Assembly: GCA_028673005.1 (NCBI GenBank)
Contig: CM054120.1
Coordinates: 60,572,057 to 60,636,056, forward strand
From: Tanypteryx hageni
Lineage: Eukaryota > Arthropoda > Insecta > Odonata > Petaluridae
Direction of reading: 5' to 3'
DNA length: 64,000 nt
Notes under the pieces: generated by a model
Databases searched by the model: none
The model's input: only the letters and a program-made list of their open reading frames with translations
What the model was told of the DNA's origin: nothing
In this document: one piece after another, positions 11,301 through 22,099 of the stretch
Numbering within the stretch: position 1 is the first letter of the stretch
How the letters are laid out: every line of letters begins with the position of its first letter
Position numbers and translations under genes: made by a program

Positions 11301-11934
11301 AGATGTCCCCCAACCACCGCTCGCCTAAATATCTAACGATGAAGACGGACCCCAAAAGATGTAATATCTACGCTTCAAGGCATTGCAAAAAAGGCACTTG
11401 CCAAATTCCAATAGGATCATCCACCGAAAATATAAAACGAGAAATAAATTGTTTTCTCTAGTTAGAAGATAGAAACAAGATGATCCAACCAGAACTTATA
11501 ATGCCTACTTTCCATTTAATTTTTTATTTCATACTTATAATGGCTTTGATAGCTTCAAAATCATCGCGTGTATGTCTCTCTTTCTGTTGACAAATTTTTT
11601 AATCTAGCGTTAAAAAATACTACAAATACATTAAACGAAATATTAAATCGATCAAGCGTATTTGTGCGGCAAAATTAACGCGTGTACGTATTGGAATATA
11701 CGCAATCTGAGTCCGACAATAGTTGTTGCTCTGGCAACACTCTCGTAATGAGTGATAAAAACTGAAAAATCGCCAGTATTTACGCGAAATTTGAAGAAAT
11801 GCAATCGATAAGCTCAACTCTATAAAAAAATTATAATCTTCATATTTTTCCTCGGAGAAGAGTAGAAAACTCGCTCCGATATTACAATTCTAAGATATTT
11901 TAATGCGCAAGAGATAATTACTCTGCACGATGGA

Positions 11935-12045
11935 TTTCAGATTTCCCATGTAAATCAAATGGAAAGGATAGTTCCTGGAATCGAACCCGGGACTTCAATC
12001 TTCGCAACAAAAACTATCCTCTGGAGCTCAGCCTATGTAGGAAGA
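11935..12045 (-). repeat. tRNA-derived SINE, copy in B1
   Basis: On the minus strand the sequence reads gagctc, then gaggatag, then ttgcgaagattgaagtcccg, followed by ggttcgattcc, an exact tRNA B-box. The A-box position is degenerate. The body continues toward a gtaaatc word. It also appears at 30,920-31,035, whose head reads gggagctcggccc on the plus strand. It does not fold as a standard tRNA, lacking an acceptor stem pair, so a SINE head is the better call. Confidence 0.55.
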
Positions 12046-12756
12046 GATTTTCTACAAGTTTCATGAACATCGGTCTATTGGTTCAAGGGTTAATTGGGGG
12101 ACGGACGGACACACAGACACAACGACAAAACTATAAGCCTATTTTCATTCTGGAATCTAGGCTAAAAATTTATCAGACTAGATCACGACCGATAATATTA
12201 CCATAGCGACCTCCAAGTTTGGAAATTCTGCCTAAACCAGTTCTTTACTGTCTTTTGTCTTACTAATCGCGATGCACTGCCAACCGATGAGACAGAAACC
12301 TTACTCCCGAGGTTGTTGAAGCAAATCTGTATAATGTTTTATTTGCCAGTAGATTTTCAACTGTGGCATAAATTACATTATGTATTGTATAGTTGATGAG
12401 AGCAATAACATACAGATAAGGATTTTACGTATTTATTTATAATCACACCATTAATAATATCAAAAACTTTATAGATTTATTTACGAACTCTAATTGGACA
12501 ACACATGCACAAGTTTTTCATTCTGAAAACAAACAAAATATTTCATTTGCTTTGAAACAGTGTAAAATTAATACTATAAAAAGAACTTCCCAAATAACTT
12601 TATTTGATCATCAAGACATATCATAAACTTCAAAAGAAAATGAGCAAATTTTTGTGATGCATTTCAAAATAGCAATAAAAAAAGTGGAAATTTCGACAGT
12701 CGTTACATAAAGTCAGCACGTCTGGCTTTTAGTTCAGAAGTTTATTTAATTAGCTG

Positions 12757-12865
12757 GTGAGTGTCTAATTTCTCTTCGATCTCATGTTCGATTGAAATGG
12801 TTGCCAAATTACTGCTTTTTTGAGCCATTGTTGACCTAAAAATTTTTTTATAATTTTTAATGTAG
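12757..12865 (-). pseudogene. hAT transposase, last ~30 codons (unit 1 remnant)
   Basis: Read on the minus strand, this is the same C-terminal tail as the larger hAT pseudogene of unit 2 (31,757-31,870): a STMAQ-like word, then a frameshift, then SNLA and an ISIEHKIAEK-like end. Upstream coding sequence is missing because M1 begins at about 12,866. It is therefore a stump left when the hAT interior was replaced by the Penelope/THAP/Jockey cassette. Confidence 0.55.
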
Positions 12866-13163
12866 AAAATGATGTTTTTCACCAGTCCAACTTACGTGAT
12901 CGCGCCCTGCGATCGTCACTTTACAAGGTCACCAACATTGGTGTTCCTTCTATTTTATTGTGGGTCATTTCCATTATTTTTATCACCAGTATACCCTTTA
13001 CCTGTATCCTTATTACCACATATTAAAATACAACATTGCCAATTTCTACTTTTGGCTTCAATCCTAAAGCGGCCGTACATTTCACAACTCCAATTGAGGT
13101 ATTTTACGATTTCATCGCCCATTTAAAAAAAATTAATTTGTTTTTATAGACTTTTATTACCTC

Positions 13164-15734
13164 TTGGATTTGTTAAGACCCCCCTTTTGTCTTCTATCGT
13201 TTGGTTCTATTCTTGAGGATTATACAACTTGGTTGCAGTTTACTGTTTTTTACGTTTTTTACTTTTATACAATTGACATGTCATTATATAATGATGCCTC
13301 AGTTTTTACGTTTTCGACTAAGGATTTAAACCGCTTTCACAATTTGCACACCAGAATCAACAATTTAGCAGCTGACATAAAATTTTTGAAATCTTGCAGA
13401 GAAAATAAGGTCACACCTAACTTCATGAATGTCTTCTCAAAAACAAGGAAGGACCATATTATGACCAAAGTAAAACAATTAGCCATCAACAAATGGTACC
13501 AACTAGAAATTAAGAACCTATACGCCAAAAGAAGCTTACTAGAAATATTGGCATACGATTTACATCTAAAAATAACAAAAAACTTAAATAACGTTGGCTT
13601 AAACTATGGAACAACTTTGAACATAAAATGCACGAGACCAATACTCATAAATATCACACAAAATCGTTAACTTTAGACAAAAAATTAAAAATTCTTTAAC
13701 CAAAACAGATTGGTAACACACATAACATAGCTAATCAACGCAATCACATCTCACAGAAATTTGAATTCATTGAAAATTTATCCAAAACATCTTCTTCTCA
13801 GGAAGAATTGTCTTTACTAAATATGGGTTTGAAGTTTGCATTACCACCTAGGAAACTGCCTATAGACGAACTTATTACCGACATTGAAAAATTCATAGAA
13901 TTTTTCGTTGAAAATTCAAAAAATTACATAAGACAAGCTTGTTTATTACAATTAAAAGATAACTTGAAGAAGCCCACAAAGATTCATCTTATTAATAGTA
14001 ATTTTCCCATTACCATTAAAAACTAAGAGGAAAAGATTTCTTTTACATCAAAGCTGATAAAGGCAACAAAATTGTAATCATGGACAATGCACAATATGTT
14101 GACAACTTCCAAACCATGTTAAATAATGGACCATATATCAAATTAAATAAAAAACCTTTAAATTCCATGATCAATAAAACCAAAGCAATCATCAAAGGAT
14201 GCAATAATATCATAAATAAAAAATTAAGTTTCAAATTAAATACTTCCAACCCAAACATACCTAAATTATATTGTCTTCCTAAAATTCACAAGAATGATAA
14301 CTCCATGAGACCAATTGCATCAGGGATCAACAGCCCACTTATAATTTAGCCAAATGGCTAAAAAGTGAATTCAAACAGATGCCGTTCCTTGACAAACACT
14401 CAGTCAAAAATTCGTATCATCTGATTAACAAATTGAAAAATACAACCATAAAAGAATCAGAGATTTTGGTCTCTTTCGACGTGAAAAGTCTTTTGCCAAG
14501 TGTACCCTTAGATGAAACATCCCAAATCTTAAAATCTCTTTTACTAAAAAAAAATTTTACTGATGAAGTTGTCCACGAATACCTACAGCTCACTAACTTA
14601 TGCATGCAACAAAACATCTTTCAATTTCAAAATGAAATTTATCAACAAACACAAGGTACCTCCATTGGAAACCCTTTGTCCCCTTTTTTAGCCAACATAT
14701 TTATGTCACATTTTGAAAAGACTTGCAAAGATAAATTCCATTATTTTCCAGAAAGTTAGTTTGGATATGTTCATGATATTTTCACAATTTTTGATTAAAA
14801 AAAACAAAAAGTAGAAGACTTTATGGATCAATTAAACAATATATATCCATCCATAAAATTCACTTTTGAACTTCAGGAGATCAATACATTACCATTTCTG
14901 GATTTACGAATCATCAATAACCAACAACTAATAGAGTTCGATATTTTTAGGAAACCAACACACACTAACAATCATATTCCAAATAACTCCTTCCATCCTA
15001 TGAATCAAAAAACAGCTGTTTTCCAATTCTTAACACACCGATTGTGCAACATTCCCCTCAACAAAGATAGATATGTTAAAGAACTCAAACATATAAAACG
15101 AACTGCAAAGAAACTTGGTTTTGATCACAATTTAATCAATAAATTAATAAGAAAACACAATCTTAAAAAAATGTTGTCCAACTCCAACACTTTCAAACTT
15201 AACAAAAATAAGGCCAACAAATATATAAAACTACCGTATTTTCCCATATTAAACAGGGGCTTGAATAAAATTTTCAAACATAAGAATTGCACAATAACAT
15301 ACACGAACCCACATAGTTTGAAAAACTTACTGGATAGCACCAAAGACAAAACGGAGAATCTGAACAAATCCGGAATTTATAAAATACAATGTTCACATTG
15401 CAATTTAATGTACATAGGACGAACCAGACGAAAACTAATGACGTGATTCAAAGAACACTTAGACCATTACAAACACAATCGTTTTGAGAAATCAAGCGTA
15501 GCCACTCAAATCATCGAAACTGGACACAGTATACACCAAGAGGATTTAACCTTGTTAACTTCAGCCAACCATTCACTTAACTCTTTAGAAAATCTGCATA
15601 TCTATAAAAACAGAAATAATCTCATGAATACAGATATTGACTTTAACAAAACTTTATATAAATTGACCGAACTCAACAATATTGACGCACAAAATTCTTT
15701 TCGATCCTCAAATGTTTTTCGGTCTTCGTTATAA
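13164..15734 (+). pseudogene. Penelope-like element: reverse transcriptase with GIY-YIG endonuclease, inactivated
   Basis: Motifs fall in the Penelope order: an N-terminal region with DIKFLKSC, a FALPPRKLP box, the KADKGN box (about 14,053), LPKIHK followed by RPIASGINSP (14,275-14,336), FDVKSLLPSVP (14,477), QGTSIGNPLSP (14,652) and the catalytic box near 14,762. The C-terminal part has SGIYKIQC and MYIGRT, then a KEHL and a TGH, typical of the GIY-YIG nuclease of this class. It is dead. The catalytic YVDD reads YVHD. Stops occur at 13,668, 14,024, 14,757 and 15,443, and there is a frameshift near 14,340. Terminal pLTRs were not identified. Confidence 0.9.
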
Positions 15735-15769
15735 TCTTTTCCTTCAATTTCGTTGCAGTTGAACCCAGG

Positions 15770-16010
15770 GGACGGGCACTCGGATAGCAAAACGAGGACC
15801 GCCTTTGGGGAGGCTCTCCAAAACACAACAGAGGCGATGGAGGGGAAGTAGGAAAGGAAGTAGGAGGGGAAGTAGGGGAAATAGGTTGCGCGCACTTTCA
15901 AACGGTTTTTGTGTTTCAAGTGGTTTCAACAGGTTTCATGTGATTTCACCAGGTTTCCAGGTTTCACGTGATTTCGTGCGGTTACACGTTATTTCCAGTT
16001 ATTTCTGGCT
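15770..16010 (+). promoter_or_regulatory. Upstream region of the THAP gene copy
   Basis: This lies between the Penelope remnant and the first THAP exon. It holds an aaaacgaggaccg word, a gctctccaaaacacaac word, a purine-rich aagtaggaggggaagtag run, and tandem words of the type ggtttcatgtgatttc (15,930-15,985) that include a CACGTG E-box near 15,966. The first two words recur at 17,500-17,575, one of them inverted, which suggests a duplicated promoter segment. No TATA box is evident. Confidence 0.35.
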
Positions 16011-17367
16011 ATGGCTTGTTTTTCGTGTTGCGTCACCAATTGCGGGAATATGGAGGGTACTCGAGTTAGGTAAATATTTTGACTTATAATTCATTTATTA
16101 ATATTTAGAAATGCCTGAGTGTGAAATACGCGAGATCGGCAAGAGGATGTATATTTTTAAATGATAAATCCAGGTTCCCTCATCCCATTTCCGACTCAAA
16201 TCGTCGATTCGATGTTTGGTTGAAGCTGGTTGGGAATCCTAAGCTCATGTCCATGAACTGAATGGCCATCTATAACAATAGAAGACTTTGCCTGAGGCAT
16301 TTCTTTTAGGAGAATTTTATTGAAGGCACTATGAAACTTCGGAAGGATTCCATTCCGAATTTACATCTGCCAGGTAAATAATTTTAGTGATGTTTTGCAG
16401 AGAATTCCATCAGAGAGAGTTTATCTAGTGACTACTGTTTTCATCTTTTCAAGTATCTTCTCCAATCATTCTTGGAGCATTCTATGAAGTGTTACTTGTT
16501 AGTTGACTCAATGGTTAACTTGTATTTCCTTCTGCAGCAGCAAAACAAGATAAAGTTGGCCCACAGCCTGGCCCGTCGTGGGCTGAGCCATTGACGCCTG
16601 TGGTTTCCTCTCCACCTGGTAGGTGTCTTTAGTTTTTTAAAAACATCTTGTAAAAAATATTAACAATATTGCTTCTGATCATTTTTCTGTGATTCATTAT
16701 TAATTGTTTAATAGTTTTTGTTGTTAGTGGACTAAATGGTTAACTTGTATTTCCTTCTTGCAGCAGTAGAGCAAGGTGAAGTGAACCCACAACCTGGCCC
16801 CTCGGGGTTTCAGACCCCACGCAGGCCTAGTAGTGCCATTAGGGAGAACCTTATGAGGTATATTTATTTATATAAAATGCGATACTCGGTGTATAATTTA
16901 TTGTTGTCTGTCTTTATAATGTCAAGGACTTCCTGGAAATTGTTTTATGTATATATTATGATATAACTGTAATCTATTACTTCTCCTTGCTTAAAATATA
17001 GCAACCTTTGAATGTTCTTTTATTATTTCAATAATGTTTGGAATGTATTATTGTTGCTTTTGATGTGCTCCTAAAGAAACTCTTATGTGATATTCATTAT
17101 TGTTTACATTATGCCGACCTTGTCCTATACTTGTTTCTACAGATCAATGGGCCAATATTATTGTTATATTTTCTACTTAATTTTTATTGCAATAAACGTA
17201 TAAAAAAATGTTCTTTTTTCTTTAGAAGTGTATACCAATTCCCACACATACATTTGATGGGTAAATTGTTTCCAGAACTGAAAAAAATTGATGGAGGATC
17301 ATTGCATCAAATTTATAGAATAATTAAACGTTTTGTTTTACGGAAAATACGCAGCAATACGAAATGC
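16011..17367 (+). pseudogene. THAP-domain gene copy with introns, two nonsense codons
   Basis: Five exon-like segments splice in one frame. Exon 1 is 16,011-16,069: MACFSCCVTNC then GNMEG, donor gtaaat. Exon 2 is 16,174-16,373: RFPHPISDSNRRFDVW, CLRHF, IPNLHLP, donor gtaaat. Exons 3a (16,538-16,618) and 3b (16,764-16,857) hold GPQPGPS and NPQPGPSG. Exon 4 starts at 17,226 after ctttag, runs to about 17,367 and reads RIIKRFVLRKIR. Phases run 2, 1, 1, 2 without conflict. The C2CH zinc ligands of THAP (C6, C11, then C and H of CLRHF), the Trp and the LP end are all present. THAP domains bind DNA and occur in host regulators and P-element transposases. Two stops in exon 2 (TGA after SMN, TAG after RHFF) break it. 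The copy retains introns, so it is not a processed retrocopy. No transposase catalytic domain is seen. Confidence 0.7.
16497..16860 (+). repeat. Tandem-duplicated exon with its intron edge in the THAP copy
   Basis: The acceptor region ttgttagt-gact-aatggttaac, the polypyrimidine run and the exon start cagcag recur at about 16,497-16,570 and 16,722-16,795. Both exons begin in phase 1 and share an NPQPGPS-like core. Both acceptors are cagcag, a tandem NAGNAG acceptor. The first exon is 81 nt with phases 1-1, so including or skipping it keeps frame. Confidence 0.65.
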
Positions 17368-17379
17368 GGCAGTCGGGGA

Positions 17380-17575
17380 GGGAGCGGGGGGATCGAATGG
17401 GCGGGGAGCAGGAGGAGGGGAAGAGGAGACGCGACTGCTTACGTAGCTCGTTGCCTGGCAACGTCTTCGACCAATGGGAAGGTAAGGAAAGGGAATGGAA
17501 AGGGTCTCCAAAACGCACTGAGGCGGCGGAGGGGTTGGAGGGGTCACGTTTAGACGGTCCTCGTTTTCTAACATT
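17380..17575 (+). promoter_or_regulatory. GC-rich segment with X-box and CCAAT box
   Basis: A perfect palindromic X-box, gttgcctggcaac (17,450-17,462), the known target type of RFX factors, is followed nine bases later by ccaat (17,471-17,475). The flank carries a ggtctccaaaacgcactgag word and an inverted copy of aaaacgaggaccg, both matching 15,785-15,845. This looks like a second copy of the THAP promoter region cut off by the Jockey insertion, or a separate promoter. Function is inferred from motifs only. Confidence 0.4.
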
Positions 17576-17616
17576 GAGTGTTTAAAAGACACAAGCAATC
17601 CTCTTAAAAAAAAAGG

Positions 17617-18169
17617 ATGCCAAGATGCCGAGACAACTTTTAATTGAAGGTGTGGAAATTCCCTGGGCGAAACATATTAAATATATAGGTGTAACCATGG
17701 ACGAGAAACTACGGTTTGACGAACATGTAAAAAGGATTAACTTAGCGGCAGCTGGGAAAAGAGCTAGACTCTTCCCAATTTTTAATTCAATTGACGTGTC
17801 CAGGGAATTAAAACACAGCTCTATAAAGCAATCATCAGACCGACTCTCATGTACGCTGCGCCAGTATGGACAGGACTCATAATGCAGAAGTCCTGGAAAA
17901 TACTCGAGACCGCGGAGAGAAAAATTTTAAAGAGAATAAGCAAAACACGGGGTCAGAATGTAGACCTCCACGAAATGCTAAAAACAAAAACAATTAGAGA
18001 AGTCGCCAAAGACTTGGCCACTAAATATAGATTTGCTCTCGAAAATAAAACAAATGACGTTCTCCGCGATCTCGCTATAAACAGAGTATCGGTCTGGGAC
18101 AAGCACAAACGAGCACTGGCATACACAGGTGAAGAGGATTGGGTCCCTCCAAAAAAGCGGCGAACATAA
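17617..18169 (+). pseudogene. Jockey-type LINE reverse transcriptase, C-terminal remnant
   Basis: The translation shows the post-catalytic end of Jockey-clade reverse transcriptases: IPWAKHIKYIGVTMDEKL, an H-V-K-R-I helix, a LFPIF word, then after a frameshift near 17,811 a KAIIRP, MYAAPVW, KILETAERKILKRI and a DLHEML word. The frame ends at 18,169 with a basic PPKKRRT tail. The catalytic palm and the endonuclease are absent, as expected of a 5'-truncated insertion. No poly(A) or target duplication was found. Confidence 0.85.
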
Positions 18170-18430
18170 CATAATTTTAACTATTATTGACGATTATTGA
18201 AAATATGGGTGAGGTGCCTGCACTGTCAAGTATTTTATAACACGACGTTGAGTAGAGCCACACTGGAAGGCAACTCAGAAATTGCATATACCACGGGAGG
18301 GTATGAGCCACAGGGCCTGGTTGAACCCCGTTCACTGACAAGGCAAGTTCTCCCCTGTAGATGCCCACTTAGTGGGCGAAATGCATAGGGCTTATCCTAT
18401 AGTTTTTGGCTGAAGGAGTTTTCCACCACT
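18170..18430 (+). other. Tail after the Jockey remnant
   Basis: This probably is the 3' untranslated part of the LINE, but it has no A-rich tail. No gene is seen. The hAT-derived C1 block starts near 18,430. Confidence 0.35.
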
Positions 18431-18705
18431 TACTATCTTCTGTTTTTTCCTGATTCTTATGTGCTCAGACATTACTGAATCCAACCACCTGGTGAACCGC
18501 CCCTCAATTTGTCAGAGGAAGTGCATAAACTCATGTGGGCCGCCCGTGTTCGGTGCACACGTTGCACCCGTGCACGCGCCGGCCCTGGTCGTTTGTACCT
18601 AATATGTAGGGTTGAAGAGAAAAATTTATCATGGAAATGGTTTGAAAATGCATCCATCGGAGGGTGATGAGGACATAAAATAGGGGGGGCGCCCCCATCG
18701 TTTAT
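18430..18705 (-). mobile_element. hAT 5' end remnant (unit 1/2 junction)
   Basis: This matches 33,185-33,455 in unit 2, where it forms the 5' region of the minus-strand hAT. It has the same ccaacca word, aggaagtgcataaactcatg and tgcacgcgccggccc stretch. Similarity ends at the gcccccatcg word at about 18,708. The terminal repeat present at 33,455-33,487 is replaced here by unrelated AT-rich DNA up to about 18,890. Confidence 0.55.
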
Positions 18706-18959
18706 TGCTAAGTAGTTTAGTATGAGTGTTTATTCTTTAAAATGAAAATATAGTCTGTACGTTCACGTCCATTTATCCGTCTTAAATTATCTATTCTACT
18801 TTCACTTACAAACCGCTTTGTGCTCACAATAGTAAAATATCCGTATTTACGTTCATACTGTCGTCGTAGAAAATTCATTTGACGTACTAAACTCTACGTG
18901 TGCACGAAAAGACATTGAATGTATCTCTATTAATAAAACCCTTGCTGTGTGTCTGACGC

Positions 18960-19240
18960 TGACGTCATCAATGGCATTTTCAATGCGTTTTAACAAACTT
19001 CCCGATTAGGTGGAAGGTTGAAATTTCGCAGAAATGTTTGATTCAGATATAAAAATTAAATGAAGAAACAAATACGAAAAATGACGCGGGTTCAGCTCCA
19101 GGGGGGTGATTTCCATTTCCCCTAAGATAACACGTAAAAAGACACTTTTTTAAATGCAGGCTTTTATTCTTTTGGAAATTAAAATTAGAAATAATTGACG
19201 TACGATCTTCGAATTTAAGATATGTATCAGTAAAACTACC
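18960..19240 (+). repeat. 'H' repeat in C1
   Basis: The order cccgattaggtggaagg, gaaatttcgcag, ctccagggg, taagataacacg, ggaaattaaaattagaa, attgacgtacgatcttcg fits the H family. The block recurs at 33,590-33,870 and runs on into the same ~300 bp spacer and GA tract. Confidence 0.6.
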
Positions 19241-19526
19241 GCAGGTTCTTATTCTATTCATCTTTTTCCGTCTACCTTTCGAGATCTCTCATATTAAACA
19301 TTTAAATCACCTATTTTGGGGAAATATCGGCTTTTAAATGGGATGTTGCCTTGCCGACCACGTCATTGTTAAACTTCGAGAATCGATTGCTGTCTCAACC
19401 CGCATACATGTGATATATAAGAGTGCCTTAAAATATCGTGGGATTTTTCGCGAAATTACGTAATCGTAATGGGACTGGGATTTAATTTGGATTCTTTTGC
19501 TTAACTAAACGACTATCTAGATGTAG

Positions 19527-19800
19527 AGTAAGAGAGAGGGGGATGTGGGGAGGGAGATAGGAAGAAAGGGATATAGAATGGAAGTTACAGGGAGAGTAAG
19601 GAGGTATAGAATTAGAAAAGAGCGGGAGGAAAGAGATAAAGAAGGAAACGGAGAAAAAGAGGAAGAGCTATGGATTGTGATAGGGGCGAATGAGAGACTG
19701 GGACGTGGGAGAAAAGAGGCAGAAAGAGGGAGTGAGACAGAGAGAAAATGAATGGGAGAAGAAAGGAGGGAGAGAGGGACGGCGTGATAGAAGGAATATT
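19527..19800 (+). repeat. GA-rich tract in C1
   Basis: This is a purine-rich run from gtaagagagaggggg to the aaggaatat word. C2 has the same tract (34,155-34,430), nearly unchanged. The Glu/Arg/Lys-rich frame (19,545-19,751) is compositional. Confidence 0.75.
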
Positions 19801-20109
19801 TTTATTTATTTATTATTAATACTTCATTTTTGACAAGGGGCTCGTCATTGGAGAAAACAAGAATGAGAAAGATATTCTCCCGAATCTCTATTTTGTAAAA
19901 TTTTATACCGTCCCTTACTGAATAATTACAGCTGTTATTATTCATTTCTAAGTTCCCCTTTGAATTCCAAAACGCAAGTACACTAGAAAAATAAACTAAT
20001 TTAGATATTAACCATAAAAATGAGTTACGATTACTTAAGATGTATGGTTTCATAAGAATTACCAGTATTACGATGGGTTTTCAACCATAACTGACACCCT
20101 TCATATGAA

Positions 20110-20350
20110 AGCTAATACACTAGTCTTTATATAATTTGTCATTGTCACTGTCCGTCACAGTTCCTTTTGATAAAGTTTAACAATCTTCCCGGCTAGGTAG
20201 CAGAATGAAATTTTGCGAAAAAACTTGAATCAGTTAAAAATAGGGAATGAAAAAAACCGAAGAGTCCTGTGTACGACGCCGGAGAATTATATATATTACT
20301 CTTATGATAACACGAAAAAGTCAATTTCTTGACTTGCAAGTATTTTTTTC
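20110..20350 (+). repeat. 'H' repeat, second copy in C1
   Basis: It contains acaatcttcccggctaggta, gaaattttgcg, a cgacgcc word, cttatgataacacg and gtcaatttcttgac, parallel to the other H copies. C2 has it at 34,750-34,990. Confidence 0.5.
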
Positions 20351-20928
20351 TTGAAACTTTTAAATATATTTGAGTTGTCGATAGATTGTATGGGATTTGC
20401 TACTTCTTACGGAGAAAAGTATGAAGGTTAATTTTCTTATCGTGAAAATTTAAATCTAACTTGAAACGTTCAAAATCACGTTTAAAGATTTATTTATCCG
20501 TATCAAGAGGTCTTCAAAAATGTGCGCCAGTGTCTCACACTAAAAAAGAGTGAACTGAGAGTACATTAGCAGGGGCGGGTCGTCAGTTCGGGTGAATGTA
20601 AAAATGCAGCGAAAAACTTTTGTCTTTAAAAAATGATTTGGATGGATTGTGAAATGAAGAAAATGAAACGGCTATAAAATATGGTATACCAATCGAGTTT
20701 AAAACAAAACGAATTCAACTTAAAAAGAGGTTCTTCGATCATTATAAGTGAAGCAGAAAATTGAAAATGAATATTTTTGGTAAAACTTTTGAACAAATAG
20801 GTATACGATTCAAGAAAACAATAGAACTAAGAAATTTTATCAGTCTTCTTGCACCATAGACGATTTAATGTTAAGCGAATCTGAAATTTATTAACTCAAA
20901 AATATTTCACGATATATATAAAAAATCT

Positions 20929-21258
20929 TTGACTCGAAGTTTACAAGACGCATTAATAACACTAACAACAATTTCAAATATGAGGATTGTATTAAACGAG
21001 TGCAAGGATGTTAAGGAATATTTGGAACTTCTGATTATTAAATGGGGGCTAGCATCTGATCATTGCAACGTTTGCACAGCACCTATGATTTATTTGACTC
21101 TCCTAATTTCAGTAGCATCCATGAAAAGAGGTTTTTCGAAGACGAAGTTGATTAAAAATTACCTGCGTAGTTGTATGGCGACAAAAAGATTAAAAAATCT
21201 AGCAATTTTGTCCCTAGAAATCTCAGATTTTAAGAAAATATATCAAATTGTGATGTAG
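20929..21258 (+). pseudogene. hAT transposase C-terminal dimerisation domain, C1 copy
   Basis: An open stretch of 109 codons carries the end of the hAT dimerisation domain: IYLTLLISVASMKRGFSKTK, then LIKNYLRSCM, RLKNLAILSLE. In active family members the core is close to LPVS-A-ERSFSKLK, so the E of the E-R-S-F core is replaced here (KRGF). No DDE catalytic region is seen upstream and the 5' end is lost. The domain normally mediates transposase oligomerisation. It recurs, more damaged, at 35,585-35,960. Confidence 0.8.
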
Positions 21259-21714
21259 TAATTAACAAATTTGCTAGGGTGAAATCGATAAGGGTGATTT
21301 AAATTGTATGTAATACCTACAATATAAATAAAATTATTTTTAATTTTTTAGTATAATGTAAATTCTTTTACTTTATTGATATTTTTAATTGAAGAAACTA
21401 GTGGTACCCGCAAAATATTTTGCGAATTTAGAAATCTGCAGGTTTAAATGTATTAATAGCAAATTGTCCGTATAAAATTAGACAACTGATATTTTCAATG
21501 GCATGTTTGTTTTTATAATTTATGTGTGCAACTTTAATTGTCTCTCCCATACGAATAGGTAACATTCCAGTATTGAAATAAAGAAAGAAGATTTTTTTCT
21601 TTTCGACAATCGTTAAAAATGCCCACAGCCCACACGCAAGTCTACTGAATAATAATAATAATCTTTAATTATTAAAGTTGTAATATATTAAGTTCGAAAT
21701 TACTTACAACATTA
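21259..21714. other. C1 spacer
   Basis: AT-rich sequence with an ataataataataatcttt run. It may be the 3' flank of the hAT remnant. No gene seen. It recurs in C2 with a 40-bp insertion-like difference near 36,020-36,060. Confidence 0.45.
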
Positions 21715-22080
21715 ATTTCGATACTTCATAAACAGCGCGAAGCGAATAACGCAATTCTTTCGTCTATTTTAAGGCTTAATAAATGCTAATTCAATCGGAG
21801 GCAGGAATACGGGTCGCCTTGGGATCCCCCGGAAAGAGTACGAAAAAACCATAACATTTCGAAAAGAAATTCGTGTCTCTGCGAAATTCTTCAGTGTAAC
21901 ATGTAATCATTGCAAGAATAAGATATTTTATAATTTTACCTTCAAATAAATAAAAGTGGAGAAATTCGATCCATATTTACGAATTTGAATGAATTAAAGA
22001 CCTTGAAAAATCAAAAGATTTGTGCAAACACAAGGAGAAATATAATCGTCGGAGTCGGAGTCGAAAATAGTTTTCCGGGG
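21715..22080 (-). repeat. R-repeat, inverted copy in C1
   Basis: The reverse complement gives ttattcgcttcgcgc, ttaagcc, ttccgggg, gtactctttcc and tggttttttcgtac in R order, followed by H-like sequence (gactccgac, ccccggaaaac). The C2 partner is 36,415-36,800. Confidence 0.7.
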
Positions 22081-22099
22081 TCTCCTAGTTGGCAGAAAC

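Larger units (their letters stand above)
3110..18430 (+). repeat. Tandem array unit 1 (blocks A1, B1, M1)
   Basis: Bases 3,110-6,400 (A1) and 6,400-12,865 (B1) reappear in the same order and orientation at about 22,100-25,380 and 25,380-31,870. The offset is about 18.6-19.0 kb. Landmarks shared in order are the foldback hairpin, the pyrimidine tract, the GA tract, the R-type repeat, the GC-rich islands and the SINE. The C block that should precede A1 is absent, so the array starts inside the unit. M1 (12,866-18,430) is not shared with unit 2: it holds a Penelope-like element, a THAP gene copy and a Jockey fragment. It sits where unit 2 has the interior of a hAT transposase. Confidence 0.85.

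Noticed and set aside
11935..12045. A functional tRNA gene
   Set aside because: B-box is perfect but acceptor and anticodon stems are not formed; a SINE head fits better.
18472..18657. Arg-rich minus-strand frame repeated at 33,228-33,413
   Set aside because: It lies in the 5' end region of the hAT element and has no transposase motif; similarity follows the DNA.
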